Source of the DNA: a virus
DNA: 36,605 nt
Strand: one strand, 5' to 3'
Virus record (IMG/VR): IMGVR_UViG_3300003873_000028
Span: 1-36,605 of that record
Shown here: piece after piece, positions 28,973 to 35,699 of the stretch
Numbering within the stretch: the stretch's first letter is position 1
How the letters are laid out: each line of letters starts with the position of its first letter
The notes under the pieces: model-generated
Databases searched by the model: none
Seen by the model: only the letters and a program-made list of their open reading frames with translations
What the model was told of the DNA's origin: nothing
Translations under genes and position numbers: made by a program

Positions 28973-29110
28973 ATGGAAAACGAAATAAAACAGAAATTAG
29001 CAAACAATGAAGACTTAAACAAAGAGGAAATATCTTTTTTGTTAAAAAATGCTAAAAGAGAAGATGACTTTTTAACAATATTGTCTACTTTTGTTTTGGT
29101 TGAAGAATAA
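28973..29110 (+). CDS. Unknown small acidic-basic helical protein
   Basis: A 45-residue helical protein (starts MENEIKQKLANNEDLNKEEI, ends STFVLVEE). First gene of the plus-strand cassette, with an AAAGGAATAAAAG ribosome site before the ATG. Helices carry alternating charges (NKEEISFLLKNAKREDDFL), so it could be a small protein-protein regulator. No family recognised. Confidence 0.78.
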   Translation: MENEIKQKLANNEDLNKEEISFLLKNAKREDDFLTILSTFVLVEE

Positions 29111-29130
29111 AATTGTTAAACCCCTCATAG

Positions 29131-29148
29131 AGCCACTTACGAGTGGCT
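29131..29148 (+). terminator. Hairpin terminator after first plus-strand gene
   Basis: AGCCACT (29131-29137), loop TACG, AGTGGCT (29142-29148), followed by TTGTTG: a GC-bearing stem with a modest U tract. It follows the 45-residue gene by 20 bases and could attenuate the downstream cassette. Confidence 0.6.
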
Positions 29149-29154
29149 TTGTTG

Positions 29155-29247
29155 AGCAGTTTAACTGCTTGAGTAACAAAACAAAGAGAGAATTTCACAA
29201 AGTGCTAAAATCGGTGGCTTGAATTACTCCGACCTCTTTTGTTTTTT
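29155..29247 (+). other. Structured RNA candidate before the zinc mini-gene
   Basis: After the first hairpin comes a second (AGCAGT 29155-29160 with ACTGCT 29164-29169). A longer-range pairing AAAACAAAGAG (29178-29188) with CTCTTTTGTTTT (29234-29245, one bulge) then encloses a small CAC/GTG stem and a TCGG/CCGA stem, ending in a T-run. The order looks like a multi-branch leader or small RNA. It is not a tRNA: no anticodon or D arm fits. Evidence is pairing by eye only. Confidence 0.3.
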
Positions 29248-29475
29248 AGATTAAAGTTTAGAGGAATTGAAACGTACAAGAATTATATAATAAAGCAGAA
29301 TGACAGTAAAGCAAACTTCCCTATTACTGATGGAAGACAAGATTTTTTTGATGTTTCACAAACATACAAATATAACCCACTCGGTTATGCAGAGGAAAAT
29401 TGTAATGTGTGTGGCATTAGATTGAGTCATAGAAATGCGATGCCATACTGTAATAATCCAGATTGTAAAGGTTAA
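29239..29475 (+). CDS. Small zinc-finger protein, start uncertain
   Basis: The frame to 29475 ends with CNVCGIRLSHRNAMPYCNNP and DC: a Cys4 zinc finger (CxxC...CxxxxC) with 'K' tail. TTG 29239 is the first usual start, but ACG at 29272 follows AGAGG seven bases upstream and is directly followed by the same TACAAGAATTAT as the next gene's ATG start, so translation could begin there (67 residues). Frame use is coding-like from the YKNY stretch on. Function unknown, probably nucleic-acid or protein binding. Confidence 0.55.
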   Translation: MFFRLKFRGIETYKNYIIKQNDSKANFPITDGRQDFFDVSQTYKYNPLGYAEENCNVCGIRLSHRNAMPYCNNPDCKG

Positions 29476-29478
29476 ACA

Positions 29479-29622
29479 ATGTACAAGAATTATGTAACAA
29501 GAGAGAAGTATGAGGGGAAATGGGTAAACACCTATTTCTCAACGATGAAAGAAGCGAAAACGTTAATGAGAAAGATAATGCGAAATGGTGGCATTGCCAT
29601 ATGCCTAAGAGCAGCTTATTAA
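29479..29622 (+). CDS. Small basic protein
   Basis: A 47-residue basic protein (starts MYKNYVTREKYEGKWVNTYF, ends GGIAICLRAAY). AAAGG lies seven bases before the ATG. It shares YKNY and its DNA with the preceding mini-gene's start. No named family. The middle helix (STMKEAKTLMRKIMRNGG) is positively charged, suggesting nucleic-acid contact. Confidence 0.72.
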   Translation: MYKNYVTREKYEGKWVNTYFSTMKEAKTLMRKIMRNGGIAICLRAAY

Positions 29623-29638
29623 AAAAAAGGAAAAGATT

Positions 29639-30625
29639 ATGACAGAGATAATAGATGAAGAGTTTAAGGCTCCAGTCCTACAGGATATTAAATATCCATT
29701 AACGATTGAAGCCTTAGAGCAGTTAGTAAAGAAATATGAAAATATTCCAGATATAGATTTGGATGCCCCTGATGAGATTGTCGCTGAACAATTTAAATTC
29801 GTCATTACTGGGCATAAAGCGATGGTGAGAGAGAGAAACAGAATAGAGAAAACTCGTAAAATCATAAAAGAACCCGCTTTTACTTTTGGAAAAAGTGTTG
29901 ATGCTTATGCAAAAAAGCTTCAAGCGATTATAAAAGATACAGAAACTAATCTTAAATATCAAAGAGATAAAGTTGAACAAAATGAGTCTCGAAAACAACG
30001 AGAGGCAGAACAAGCAGAAGAGTTGAGAGTCGAGAATATAAAGAAATTAATTGCAGACATTAAAAGTCTTGCAGGTGTTCATTATAATAGCAACTCTGAG
30101 CAACTCTCAAAGGCACTAGAGTCTTTAACTGTTCCAAATGAGGAAATTTATGAAGAGTTTTTAAATGAAGCTAGAGAGGCACAAAAGGTATCTATAATAC
30201 AACTAGAAGAGATGCGAAAAAGTAAGATATTGGCAGAAAGTGCAGAAAAGCTAGAAGCTGAACGAGCTGAAAAAGCTAAACAACTGGAAGCTGAGAGAGA
30301 TGCTAAATTTGCTAAAGAGCGCGAAGAGTTTGAAGAACAGCAACGAGCTTTTAAAAAACAACAAGATGAGTTTATAGCACAGCAACGAGAACAACAAGAG
30401 ATAATCGATAGACAAAAAGCTGAGCATGAAGCCGATGAACTTCAAGCAAAACAAGAAGCAGAAAGAGAAGAAAGAGAGAAACAAAATAGAGAAAAAATGA
30501 TTGAAAAAAGAAAAGAAACTTTTAATGCTCTTGATTATCAATTAAATTCTGAAAATGTTGATATTGAAACTCTTATTGATTTAATACAAGATGAGCAAAT
30601 ACCGAATATAAAATGGAGCAACTGA
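29639..30625 (+). CDS. Coiled-coil protein of the recombination cassette
   Basis: A 328-residue protein. The N-terminal 120 residues include a beta/alpha part with IKYPLTIEALEQLVKKYENI and 'RERNRIEKTRKIIKEPAFTF'. From about residue 115 a long coiled coil runs to about 300, with heptads such as EEMRKSKILAESAEKLEAER and very rich in Glu, Gln, Arg and Lys. Coiled-coil proteins of this build (DUF1351-like) precede annealing proteins in several phages. It is two bases from the Rad52-like gene. An AAAGGAAAAG ribosome site precedes the ATG. A partner role in recombination is inferred. Confidence 0.85.
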   Translation: MTEIIDEEFKAPVLQDIKYPLTIEALEQLVKKYENIPDIDLDAPDEIVAEQFKFVITGHKAMVRERNRIEKTRKIIKEPAFTFGKSVDAYAKKLQAIIKDTETNLKYQRDKVEQNESRKQREAEQAEELRVENIKKLIADIKSLAGVHYNSNSEQLSKALESLTVPNEEIYEEFLNEAREAQKVSIIQLEEMRKSKILAESAEKLEAERAEKAKQLEAERDAKFAKEREEFEEQQRAFKKQQDEFIAQQREQQEIIDRQKAEHEADELQAKQEAEREEREKQNREKMIEKRKETFNALDYQLNSENVDIETLIDLIQDEQIPNIKWSN

Positions 30626-30626
30626 A

Positions 30627-31319
30627 ATGAATGAACAATTAATTAAGCTATCTTCTCCTCTGGAAGTAGATGAAATTCAATTTAGAATAAAAACCGTGAA
30701 AGAAAATAAAGGTTTTAGTTTACTTGCATATAAAACTGCTAGAGTTGATACAGAACGGCTCAATACAAATTTTGGTATGAATTGGAAAAACAACCACTTT
30801 TATGACAATAAAGGAAATTTATGTTGTGAAATTTCTATCTTTAACAGTGATATTGGTGAATGGATAGGTCGGAGCGATGTAGGAAAAGAGAGTATGACTG
30901 AAAAGGAAAAGGGGTCATATAGCGACTCTTTCAAACGTGCAGGGTTCAGATGGGGAATTGGTGCAGATTTGTATAACTTTCCGTTTATTTGGATTAATTG
31001 GAGCAACTGGAACAATTTTAAAGGAAAGGTAAAACCAAATTTTAATATTAAAGATTTAAAAGTAGAAAAATATATATATTCCGACAATGAAGTTAAAGAA
31101 TTAGTTTTGTCATATAAAGGAAGTGATATTTTTGCTTTAGATAAAGTTGTACAAATTAGACTTTTAAATAGCTCGCAGATTTCCAATATTTCAAATCTTA
31201 TTGCGAAACATAGATTAATGCTATCAGATTTAAGCAGTAATTTCGGAGTAAAAAGACTCTCTGATATACATGCAATAAATTATGAACTTGCTTTGCAGTG
31301 GATAGAGGAAAACAAATGA
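30627..31319 (+). CDS. Rad52-like single-strand annealing protein
   Basis: A 230-residue protein. The conserved core runs from 'YKTARVDTERLNTNFG' (35-50), through a beta region with GEWIGRSDVGKESM (about 77-90), to the family hallmark KGSYSDSFKRAGFRWGIG (95-112) and 'YNFPFIW'. This matches the Rad52/Sak type ssDNA-annealing recombinases. The C-terminal 100 residues look helical and may bind partners. It joins the coiled-coil protein and the SSB-like protein in one cassette. Confidence 0.93.
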   Translation: MNEQLIKLSSPLEVDEIQFRIKTVKENKGFSLLAYKTARVDTERLNTNFGMNWKNNHFYDNKGNLCCEISIFNSDIGEWIGRSDVGKESMTEKEKGSYSDSFKRAGFRWGIGADLYNFPFIWINWSNWNNFKGKVKPNFNIKDLKVEKYIYSDNEVKELVLSYKGSDIFALDKVVQIRLLNSSQISNISNLIAKHRLMLSDLSSNFGVKRLSDIHAINYELALQWIEENK

Positions 31320-31456
31320 TAATGATACTATTTATGATATGTATTGTGGTAGTTTCTATATATATTTTGTGGATGAGAGAGTATAAAAATAGCGATTACA
31401 TAGAAGATAAAAACGATATATTCAATGATTTCTATACACTTTTAAAAAGGAGATAA
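31316..31456 (+). CDS. Tiny single-pass membrane protein
   Basis: A 46-residue protein (ATG 31316, TAA 31454-31456). Residues 1-19 (MIMILFMICIVVVSIYILW) are a clear membrane helix, followed by a charged cytoplasmic-type tail ending LLKRR. The ATG overlaps the annealing-protein stop (ATGA). Function unknown; it may be a small anchor, inhibitor or toxin-like peptide. Confidence 0.8.
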   Translation: MIMILFMICIVVVSIYILWMREYKNSDYIEDKNDIFNDFYTLLKRR

Positions 31457-31458
31457 AA

Positions 31459-31716
31459 ATGGAAACTCATGGTGAATGTTGGTATGCACGAAAATGCAAA
31501 ATAGAAAAATCTCAATCACTAGCAATAGATGAGTTTGAAGATAGAAGAGCATTACCAAAGCGAATGAGTCGCAAGGATGCAGGAAAATACTACAATAAAA
31601 AACTTTTTGGCTATTGGAGTAAAGGAAGTGATAAAAAAATAGTTTTGACAGAGTCGCAAATAGTTAGCATGCTAATGTTTTGTAATATAGATATATATAA
31701 AAATTTAAGGAAATAA
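31459..31716 (+). CDS. Unknown basic protein
   Basis: An 85-residue protein, Lys/Arg-rich (METHGECWYARKCKIEKSQS, then RRALPKRMSRKDAGKYYNKK). Cys7 and Cys13 are too few for a standard finger. 'GYWSKGSDKKIVLTESQIV' follows, and a hydrophobic helix ends the protein. Located between the membrane peptide and SSB-like genes, it is likely a DNA-metabolism accessory. The ribosome site AAAAAGGAGATAA overlaps the previous stop. Not recognised. Confidence 0.8.
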   Translation: METHGECWYARKCKIEKSQSLAIDEFEDRRALPKRMSRKDAGKYYNKKLFGYWSKGSDKKIVLTESQIVSMLMFCNIDIYKNLRK

Positions 31717-31718
31717 AA

Positions 31719-32120
31719 ATGAAACAAATAAGTGTAGCAAATGGAAATTATATCGGGCAGGATGGAACTCAGAAGACAAAATGGGTAAAAGTTGGTGTTA
31801 TTGGAACAAGTCAAAATGGGAAAGAGTATGTTTTGTTAGACCCGACGATAAATCTTGCAGGATTTAAACGAGAAGAGGGGAAAGACATGATTATGTGTAC
31901 TGTTTATGATGGCTCTCAACAACAATCAAACAACACTCAAACAAATCAAGCCCCACAACAAGGGCAACAACAAGGATATAATCCTCAACAACAAGGGCAA
32001 CAACAACAGCAAGCTTATCAAGCACCACAACCAACCTATCAAGACGCACAAGGTAATTCTCAAACACAGCAACAGTCACAACAGGCTTACCAACAAAATC
32101 AACAACAGGGTTATGCCTAG
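31719..32120 (+). CDS. SSB-like protein with Gln-rich tail (zero-frame product)
   Basis: A 133-residue protein. The first 65 residues (ISVANGNYIGQDGTQKTKWV, then KVGVIGTSQNGKEYVLLDPT, NLAGFKREEGKDMIMCTVYD) are a small beta domain of ssDNA-binding type in this context. Residues 66-133 are a low-complexity Gln-rich tail. Bacterial SSB tails end in an acidic tip (DDDIPF type), but this frame stops at GYA (TAG 32118-32120). A classic tip is found at once in the +1 frame (see 32113-32163). The tail's CAA/CAG repeats are prone to slippage. Confidence 0.78.
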   Translation: MKQISVANGNYIGQDGTQKTKWVKVGVIGTSQNGKEYVLLDPTINLAGFKREEGKDMIMCTVYDGSQQQSNNTQTNQAPQQGQQQGYNPQQQGQQQQQAYQAPQPTYQDAQGNSQTQQQSQQAYQQNQQQGYA

Positions 32121-32163
32121 CACGCAACAGATAGATATTAGTGAAGATGAAATTCCGTTTTAG
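32113..32163 (+). CDS. SSB acidic tip in the +1 frame (micro-ORF or recoded extension)
   Basis: Right at the stop of the SSB-like gene, the +1 frame reads STQQIDISEDEIPF followed by TAG 32161-32163. This has the exact design of the SSB C-terminal tip that binds partner proteins. If the ribosome skips the T of GCC-TAG-C it gives GYA-STQQIDISEDEIPF. Alternatively ATG 32113 (overlapping the TAG region) makes a free 16-residue peptide MPSTQQIDISEDEIPF. A sequencing or real indel is the third option. Only the tip's sequence is directly seen. Confidence 0.6.
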   Translation: MPSTQQIDISEDEIPF

Positions 32164-32171
32164 GAGAAAAA

Positions 32172-32258
32172 ATGAACGATGAAAAAATAGAAATATTAGC
32201 ATTTACTACTCTGCTTGCGTTTGCAGTAGTTTATATTTTAATAGAGGTTGTGAAATGA
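32172..32258 (+). CDS. Tiny single-pass membrane protein
   Basis: A 28-residue peptide (MNDEKIEILAFTTLLAFAVV, then YILIEVVK) with one clear membrane helix from about residue 7. The GGAGAAAAA ribosome site lies just before the ATG, and the TGA overlaps the next ATG (ATGA). It is the second such peptide in this cassette. Function unknown. Confidence 0.75.
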   Translation: MNDEKIEILAFTTLLAFAVVYILIEVVK

Positions 32259-32647
32259 GAAAAATAAAATCTAAAGCATGGGATAAAAAGTTAAAAAAAT
32301 TTGTGACTGATTATTGGATTGATGGCGAAAATAACATTTATTACCCGAATAGTGATTTGCCTTTTGCCCCAGAGGATTCAACAGACACAAGAGCTGTCTC
32401 AGATTTAGCACCATTAATGCAATACACTGGATTAAAAGACAAAAAAGGTGTTGAAATTTACGAAGGGTATATTGTAAAATTTAATATTGATTTTGAGTAT
32501 GGTGGTACTGAATTTATAGCAGAAGTGATATTTAATGAGCAAGGGTTTAAATATAAAAGTTCTGATGGTATTGATTTTATTAGAGGTTTTGACAATGTAA
32601 CAGTCATAGGCAATATTTACGAAAATAAGGAGCTACTAGATGTTTAA
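32255..32647 (+). CDS. YopX family protein
   Basis: A 130-residue YopX-like protein. MRKIKSKAWDKKLKKFVTDY begins in family style, followed by LAPLMQYTGLKDKKGVEIYE (about 51-70), the strongest hallmark, then 'GYIVKFN' and a closing 'VTVIGNIYENKELL'. YopX proteins are common in phage accessory cassettes; their molecular role is not established. It overlaps the membrane peptide by four bases and the dUTPase gene by eight. Confidence 0.92.
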   Translation: MRKIKSKAWDKKLKKFVTDYWIDGENNIYYPNSDLPFAPEDSTDTRAVSDLAPLMQYTGLKDKKGVEIYEGYIVKFNIDFEYGGTEFIAEVIFNEQGFKYKSSDGIDFIRGFDNVTVIGNIYENKELLDV

Positions 32648-33134
32648 AATATTAACAAAAGGATGTGAACCAACTAGAAACAAAAGATTTAGTGCAGGGA
32701 TAGACCTCTATTCCTCTAAAGATATTGTTATAGGTGCAGGCGAGACTGCTGTTATAGGTCTTGGCGTATGTATTGATACAGACGAATTAAATTATACTGT
32801 TGATAATTATTTTTTAAGTCAAAGAAAAGATGTGTTTAAACATAGAGAAAAGTTTTTAAAATCTCATTACTTAGAACTCCACCCACAAAATAGTCTAATG
32901 GCTAAAGGGCTTATCTCTAACACTGGCATAATTGATTTAGATTATGAAGATGAGATTAAGATTATTATTCATAATTCACTAAAATTAAAATGGTGGAATG
33001 AAAAAAATGAAGATTATTTGTTTCCTAAAGTTCACAGTGACACGATATATAAAATAAAAAAAGGCGATAAAGTAGCTCAAGTACTCCTAAAAGAGCATAA
33101 AGGCTATTTGTTTGAAGTAGAGAGTGATGGATAA
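32640..33134 (+). CDS. dut: dUTPase-like nucleotidohydrolase
   Basis: A 164-residue trimeric-type dUTPase homolog. Motif 1 SAGIDLYS (18-25), motif 2 HPQNSLMAKGL (81-91), motif 3 NTGIIDLDYEDEI (94-106) and motif 4 GDKVAQ (142-147) are present. The catalytic Asp of motif 3 is likely in the IDLDY stretch. Compared with the family there is a long insert between motifs 1 and 2 (about 50-75) and another before motif 4, and the glycine-rich motif 5 (RGxGGFGSTG type) is missing. It would keep dUTP low during phage DNA synthesis, if still active. Confidence 0.85.
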   Translation: MFKILTKGCEPTRNKRFSAGIDLYSSKDIVIGAGETAVIGLGVCIDTDELNYTVDNYFLSQRKDVFKHREKFLKSHYLELHPQNSLMAKGLISNTGIIDLDYEDEIKIIIHNSLKLKWWNEKNEDYLFPKVHSDTIYKIKKGDKVAQVLLKEHKGYLFEVESDG

Positions 33135-33600
33135 AAATCTAACAAGAATACAAATAGCAATAATTGTATCTCACTCTATGAGAAGAATGCTAAAGCACTT
33201 TGAACCTCACGAGCAAACTAAGCTATTTAGCAAAGTTTCTCGAAAAATATTCAAGTTTCTCATCCGAAAACAAAAAGAGTCTGCTAGAGATTTTGTTATT
33301 GCTACAGAGTATGAGAGAATATTGTATCTAAATGCTACAGAAAAATATGATAAAGAAACTCCTATCTTTGGAATGTTTTTTGTGAGTGAATTGTATGAGT
33401 ATTTTGATGAAATAATATATAAATATGTAAATATCTCGAGTACAGAAATTGAGAAACTTGGAGTAAAATATAATGGTGGTGGTGTTGATTCTGAAACATC
33501 TTATCTAATAGAAAAAAACGGAACTGATTTACTATCTACTTATATAAAACTATTTGAAAAAGATAGTGGTGTATGTTTAAAAAAGAGCTGGAGATTATAA
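33127..33600 (+). CDS. Unknown helical protein, last gene of plus-strand cassette
   Basis: About 157 residues. A helical N-terminus includes IQIAIIVSHSMRRMLKHFEP and a basic patch with 'SRKIFKFLIRKQKESARDFV'. An acidic-aromatic middle (ELYEYFDEIIYKYVNISSTE) and a final 'EKDSGVCLKKSWRL' follow. I do not know the family. GTG 33124 is an alternative start, but the ATG at 33127 is preferred. It overlaps the dUTPase end by several bases and ends in the shared bidirectional terminator. Confidence 0.8.
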   Translation: MDKNLTRIQIAIIVSHSMRRMLKHFEPHEQTKLFSKVSRKIFKFLIRKQKESARDFVIATEYERILYLNATEKYDKETPIFGMFFVSELYEYFDEIIYKYVNISSTEIEKLGVKYNGGGVDSETSYLIEKNGTDLLSTYIKLFEKDSGVCLKKSWRL

Positions 33601-33612
33601 TCTCTGCTCTTT
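33582..33612. terminator. Bidirectional terminator between convergent operons
   Basis: AAAGAGC (33582-33588) pairs with GCTCTTT (33606-33612), and an inner palindrome GAGATTATAATCTC lengthens the stem with one small bulge. It spans the stop codons of both convergent genes and has A-runs on one side and T's on the other, so it can end plus transcripts and the minus late/lysis transcript. Confidence 0.82.
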
Positions 33613-34015
33613 ATGCTTCCATCAAGATATTATAATTTTCAGTACATCTTGCACCAACTTGCTCACACCATTTAGAGTCGGTGGCTTCTTTCGCTGCTAA
33701 TTTATAATCTTGTATTCTTATAGCACCAATCATTCTTTTAAACTTAGAAAAACGAGTATATCCTAAATTAAACATCATATCAATCAATACAGATTTAACA
33801 CTTTCTTGAATTTCTTCCCATTCTTCAAAAATATCTTTCAGTTCATTTACTGCTATCGCTATATCTTCTTCTAGCATCAATTCAGCTACTGCAACAGATA
33901 TTCCGTTAGCTTCAAGATTATGCCCCACACCGACTGTGAGAATACCTACACTATCTTTATACGGTCTAAGTCTTATACCCTCATGTTTTTTTATTAATTC
34001 TTTTGTTGTTGTCAT
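33611..34015 (-). CDS. Endolysin (GH24 lysozyme, T4 type)
   Basis: A 134-residue muramidase. The active site is visible: Glu12 (KKHEG), Asp21 (YKDS) and Thr27 (LTVGVGH), the T4-type E-D-T set with standard spacing. The body includes the helix 'VKSVLIDMMFNLGYTRFSKF' (about 72-91) that forms the family core. No signal peptide or membrane anchor is present, so release depends on the holin. It overlaps the coiled-coil/membrane gene by one base. It is the last gene before the bidirectional terminator, probably expressed late with the fibre and holin genes. Confidence 0.95.
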   Translation of the reverse strand: MTTTKELIKKHEGIRLRPYKDSVGILTVGVGHNLEANGISVAVAELMLEEDIAIAVNELKDIFEEWEEIQESVKSVLIDMMFNLGYTRFSKFKRMIGAIRIQDYKLAAKEATDSKWCEQVGARCTENYNILMEA

Positions 34016-34539
34016 TATTTACTCCTGTTTATTAAATGATTTTCTTGATTAGTAAGAATTGCTTGTTGTATACTCTTTGTATGTTGCAGTTCGTTACCAT
34101 ATTTCCATGTACCATATACTATAGTACCTATGCCTATGATTATAACAGAAATTATAGTGCTTGCGATTTTCATCCACCAAACTTTCCACTTTTCTGCTTC
34201 CATCTCTGTTTTTCTCTCTTTTTCTTCTCTAAAAACTCTATGTTGCTCTTGATTACCGATTAAACTCTCAACACTTGATGCTAGACTATCTATAGCACGA
34301 GAAGTGTTTATATGATGTTGTGTTTCATCTTCCATATGTGCCATGAGTGCCTCATCTAATTTGTCGATTTTTTCTTTCATAGACTCGGTACTCTGAAGAT
34401 TAATTCTGTGTTCAATTTCAATATTATTAACTGTTTTTTGTACATTTTTAATCTCAATATCTAAGTCATTAAACTTAATTCCATTATGTTTACTTTTATG
34501 ATACATAGGACACTCACTAAATTTAACTTTTCCAAACAT
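34015..34539 (-). CDS. Coiled-coil protein with C-terminal membrane helix (lysis cassette)
   Basis: A 174-residue protein. Residues about 25-115 are a long coiled coil (for example 'LDIEIKNVQKTVNNIEIEHR' and 'MKEKIDKLDEALMAHMEDET'). It has a basic-aromatic WKVWWMKI, a membrane helix (IASTIISVIIIGIGTIVYGT, about 125-144) and a short charged tail. Placed between holin and endolysin, it could be a second lysis protein, such as a spanin-like or holin-modulating component. No lipobox is present. Function is inferred from context and topology. Confidence 0.78.
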   Translation of the reverse strand: MFGKVKFSECPMYHKSKHNGIKFNDLDIEIKNVQKTVNNIEIEHRINLQSTESMKEKIDKLDEALMAHMEDETQHHINTSRAIDSLASSVESLIGNQEQHRVFREEKERKTEMEAEKWKVWWMKIASTIISVIIIGIGTIVYGTWKYGNELQHTKSIQQAILTNQENHLINRSK

Positions 34540-34541
34540 TA

Positions 34542-34976
34542 CTATCCTTTATAAGCTTTCACTGATTTTTCAACACTTCTACCGACAACATAACCACCTA
34601 AGCCGAGCTTTATTAAGTCCCATAAATCAGCAGGAATTTCAAGTGCTACGGCTTTTCCACCATAGAGCGTAATATACGGATAAAATATGTAATTATTAGC
34701 AACAATAAACACAAAAGTAAGCATTGTTATAGGTCGCCAATTTTGAGCTAACCATGAGCCACTGTTAGCCTCTGCTTGAATAATCTTACTTTGAGACTCA
34801 ATTACAGTCTTAGAATAATCATTCATTTGTTTACTCATCTCTAATTTATAAGCTTGTAATCCTGCCTCTAGTTTTGCTTTCTGCTCTGGACTTAAATCGG
34901 GTGGAAAATATGACTTTATCATATTTGTCCCTGCATCAACTACCTTACCTATTAAATCACCGATTATTGGTATCAT
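34542..34976 (-). CDS. Holin (three-TM holin family)
   Basis: A 144-residue protein of the Holin_3TMs type. An amphipathic N-terminus (MIPIIGDLIGKVVDAGTNMI), a charged helix (SPEQKAKLEAGLQAYKLEMS), then the conserved 'SWLAQNWRPITMLTFVFIVA' (about 73-92) continuing into 'NNYIFYPYITLYGG', then IPADLWDLIKLGLGGYVVGR (about 113-132) and 'SVEKSVKAYKG'. The WRPITML and lWdLi.lGLGGYvvGRs.EK stretches are the family hallmarks. It makes the pores that release the GH24 lysozyme. It overlaps the next gene by four bases. Confidence 0.93.
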   Translation of the reverse strand: MIPIIGDLIGKVVDAGTNMIKSYFPPDLSPEQKAKLEAGLQAYKLEMSKQMNDYSKTVIESQSKIIQAEANSGSWLAQNWRPITMLTFVFIVANNYIFYPYITLYGGKAVALEIPADLWDLIKLGLGGYVVGRSVEKSVKAYKG

Positions 34977-35215
34977 AACTCACCTTTGATATTTTCTTGA
35001 TTATCTATAGAATCTAAACAATGCCTATGCTGTAATTTTCGCAACACTTTGCAGATAGTCATCTCTAACCAATTAGTGTTACCTTTGCGAACTTTACGAC
35101 CTATTACACCACTAATCGTTTCATCAGATGTGTAATTACCGAAGTATAATAAAACTTGCACGAATTGGTCAAAACCTATTATAATATTTTTTAATCTTCT
35201 TTTTATTTCTTGCAT
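34973..35215 (-). CDS. Small basic protein of the lysis/fibre module
   Basis: An 80-residue protein from ATG 35215, which has AAAAAGGAATTTAAA before it; an upstream frame start at 35269 is less likely because it would overlap the preceding gene. The sequence IGFDQFVQVLLYFGNYTSDE, then 'TISGVIGRKVRKGNTNWLEM' and 'ICKVLRKLQHRHCLDSID', looks like a small protein often next to holins in phages of many hosts, but without a known function. A weak hydrophobic N-terminal half could touch the membrane. Confidence 0.78.
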   Translation of the reverse strand: MQEIKRRLKNIIIGFDQFVQVLLYFGNYTSDETISGVIGRKVRKGNTNWLEMTICKVLRKLQHRHCLDSIDNQENIKGEL

Positions 35216-35216
35216 T

Positions 35217-35699
35217 TTAAATTCCTTTTTTAAACTTAGGCAGATACTTAATCTCTCTCGCGCTAGCAAAACAATAGTATTTCTTAGTCAAGTTTTTTAA
35301 TGGTGTAACCCAATCCATTGCTTCAATACCTACATCATTTAAACCATCGTTGTTCAAGTCACGAATATTAGTAAATCCTTTAGATCTTAGTAATTGTCTA
35401 AGCATTTGTTGCTCAGATAAACCACCCTGTAATCTCTCATCAAATCCCCAATGAACGACTCTGTAATCTGCTCCGAGTATTCCACTGGCAGGAACAAATA
35501 ATGAACCTAATTGTATACTTAAATCACTTAAACTCATATATCCTGCTAATGTATTATCTATTGTGTTATAAATACCCATTTTTGACAATGGGATAGGTAC
35601 AGTTAAAGCACTTTTATGTAATATAATATAACTATATCCGTCTGTGACCGTCTCTTCAAGTAGAGAACTCTTTATATATTGTTTGCTCGTTGGTATCAT
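35217..35699 (-). CDS. Unknown protein downstream of fibre gene
   Basis: A 160-residue protein. A beta-type N-terminal part (TDGYSYIILHKSALTVPIPL, then GYMSLSDLSIQLGSLFVPAS) is followed by a helical middle with SEQQMLRQLLRSKGFTNIRD and an EF-like 'DLNNDGLNDVG' (about 114-124), a possible calcium loop. It overlaps the fibre gene by four bases (ATGA). A fibre-associated or host-recognition role fits the position, but no family is recognised. A possible metal site is interesting, as fibres and adhesins often bind calcium. Confidence 0.78.
   Translation of the reverse strand: MIPTSKQYIKSSLLEETVTDGYSYIILHKSALTVPIPLSKMGIYNTIDNTLAGYMSLSDLSIQLGSLFVPASGILGADYRVVHWGFDERLQGGLSEQQMLRQLLRSKGFTNIRDLNNDGLNDVGIEAMDWVTPLKNLTKKYYCFASAREIKYLPKFKKGI

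Noticed and set aside
29155-29250. tRNA-like gene (stems and TTGAATTA loop-like sequence)
   Set aside because: There is no room for D and anticodon arms, no conserved T-loop and no CCA-proximal pairing that fits. The pairing better fits a leader or terminator structure.
29605-30541. Minus-strand Phe/Ser/Leu-rich frames opposite the coiled-coil gene
   Set aside because: They are antisense shadows of Glu/Lys-rich codons and not real membrane proteins.
31891-32202. Minus-strand frame over the Gln-rich tail
   Set aside because: It is an antisense shadow of the CAA/CAG repeats, producing Val/Leu-rich low-complexity sequence only.
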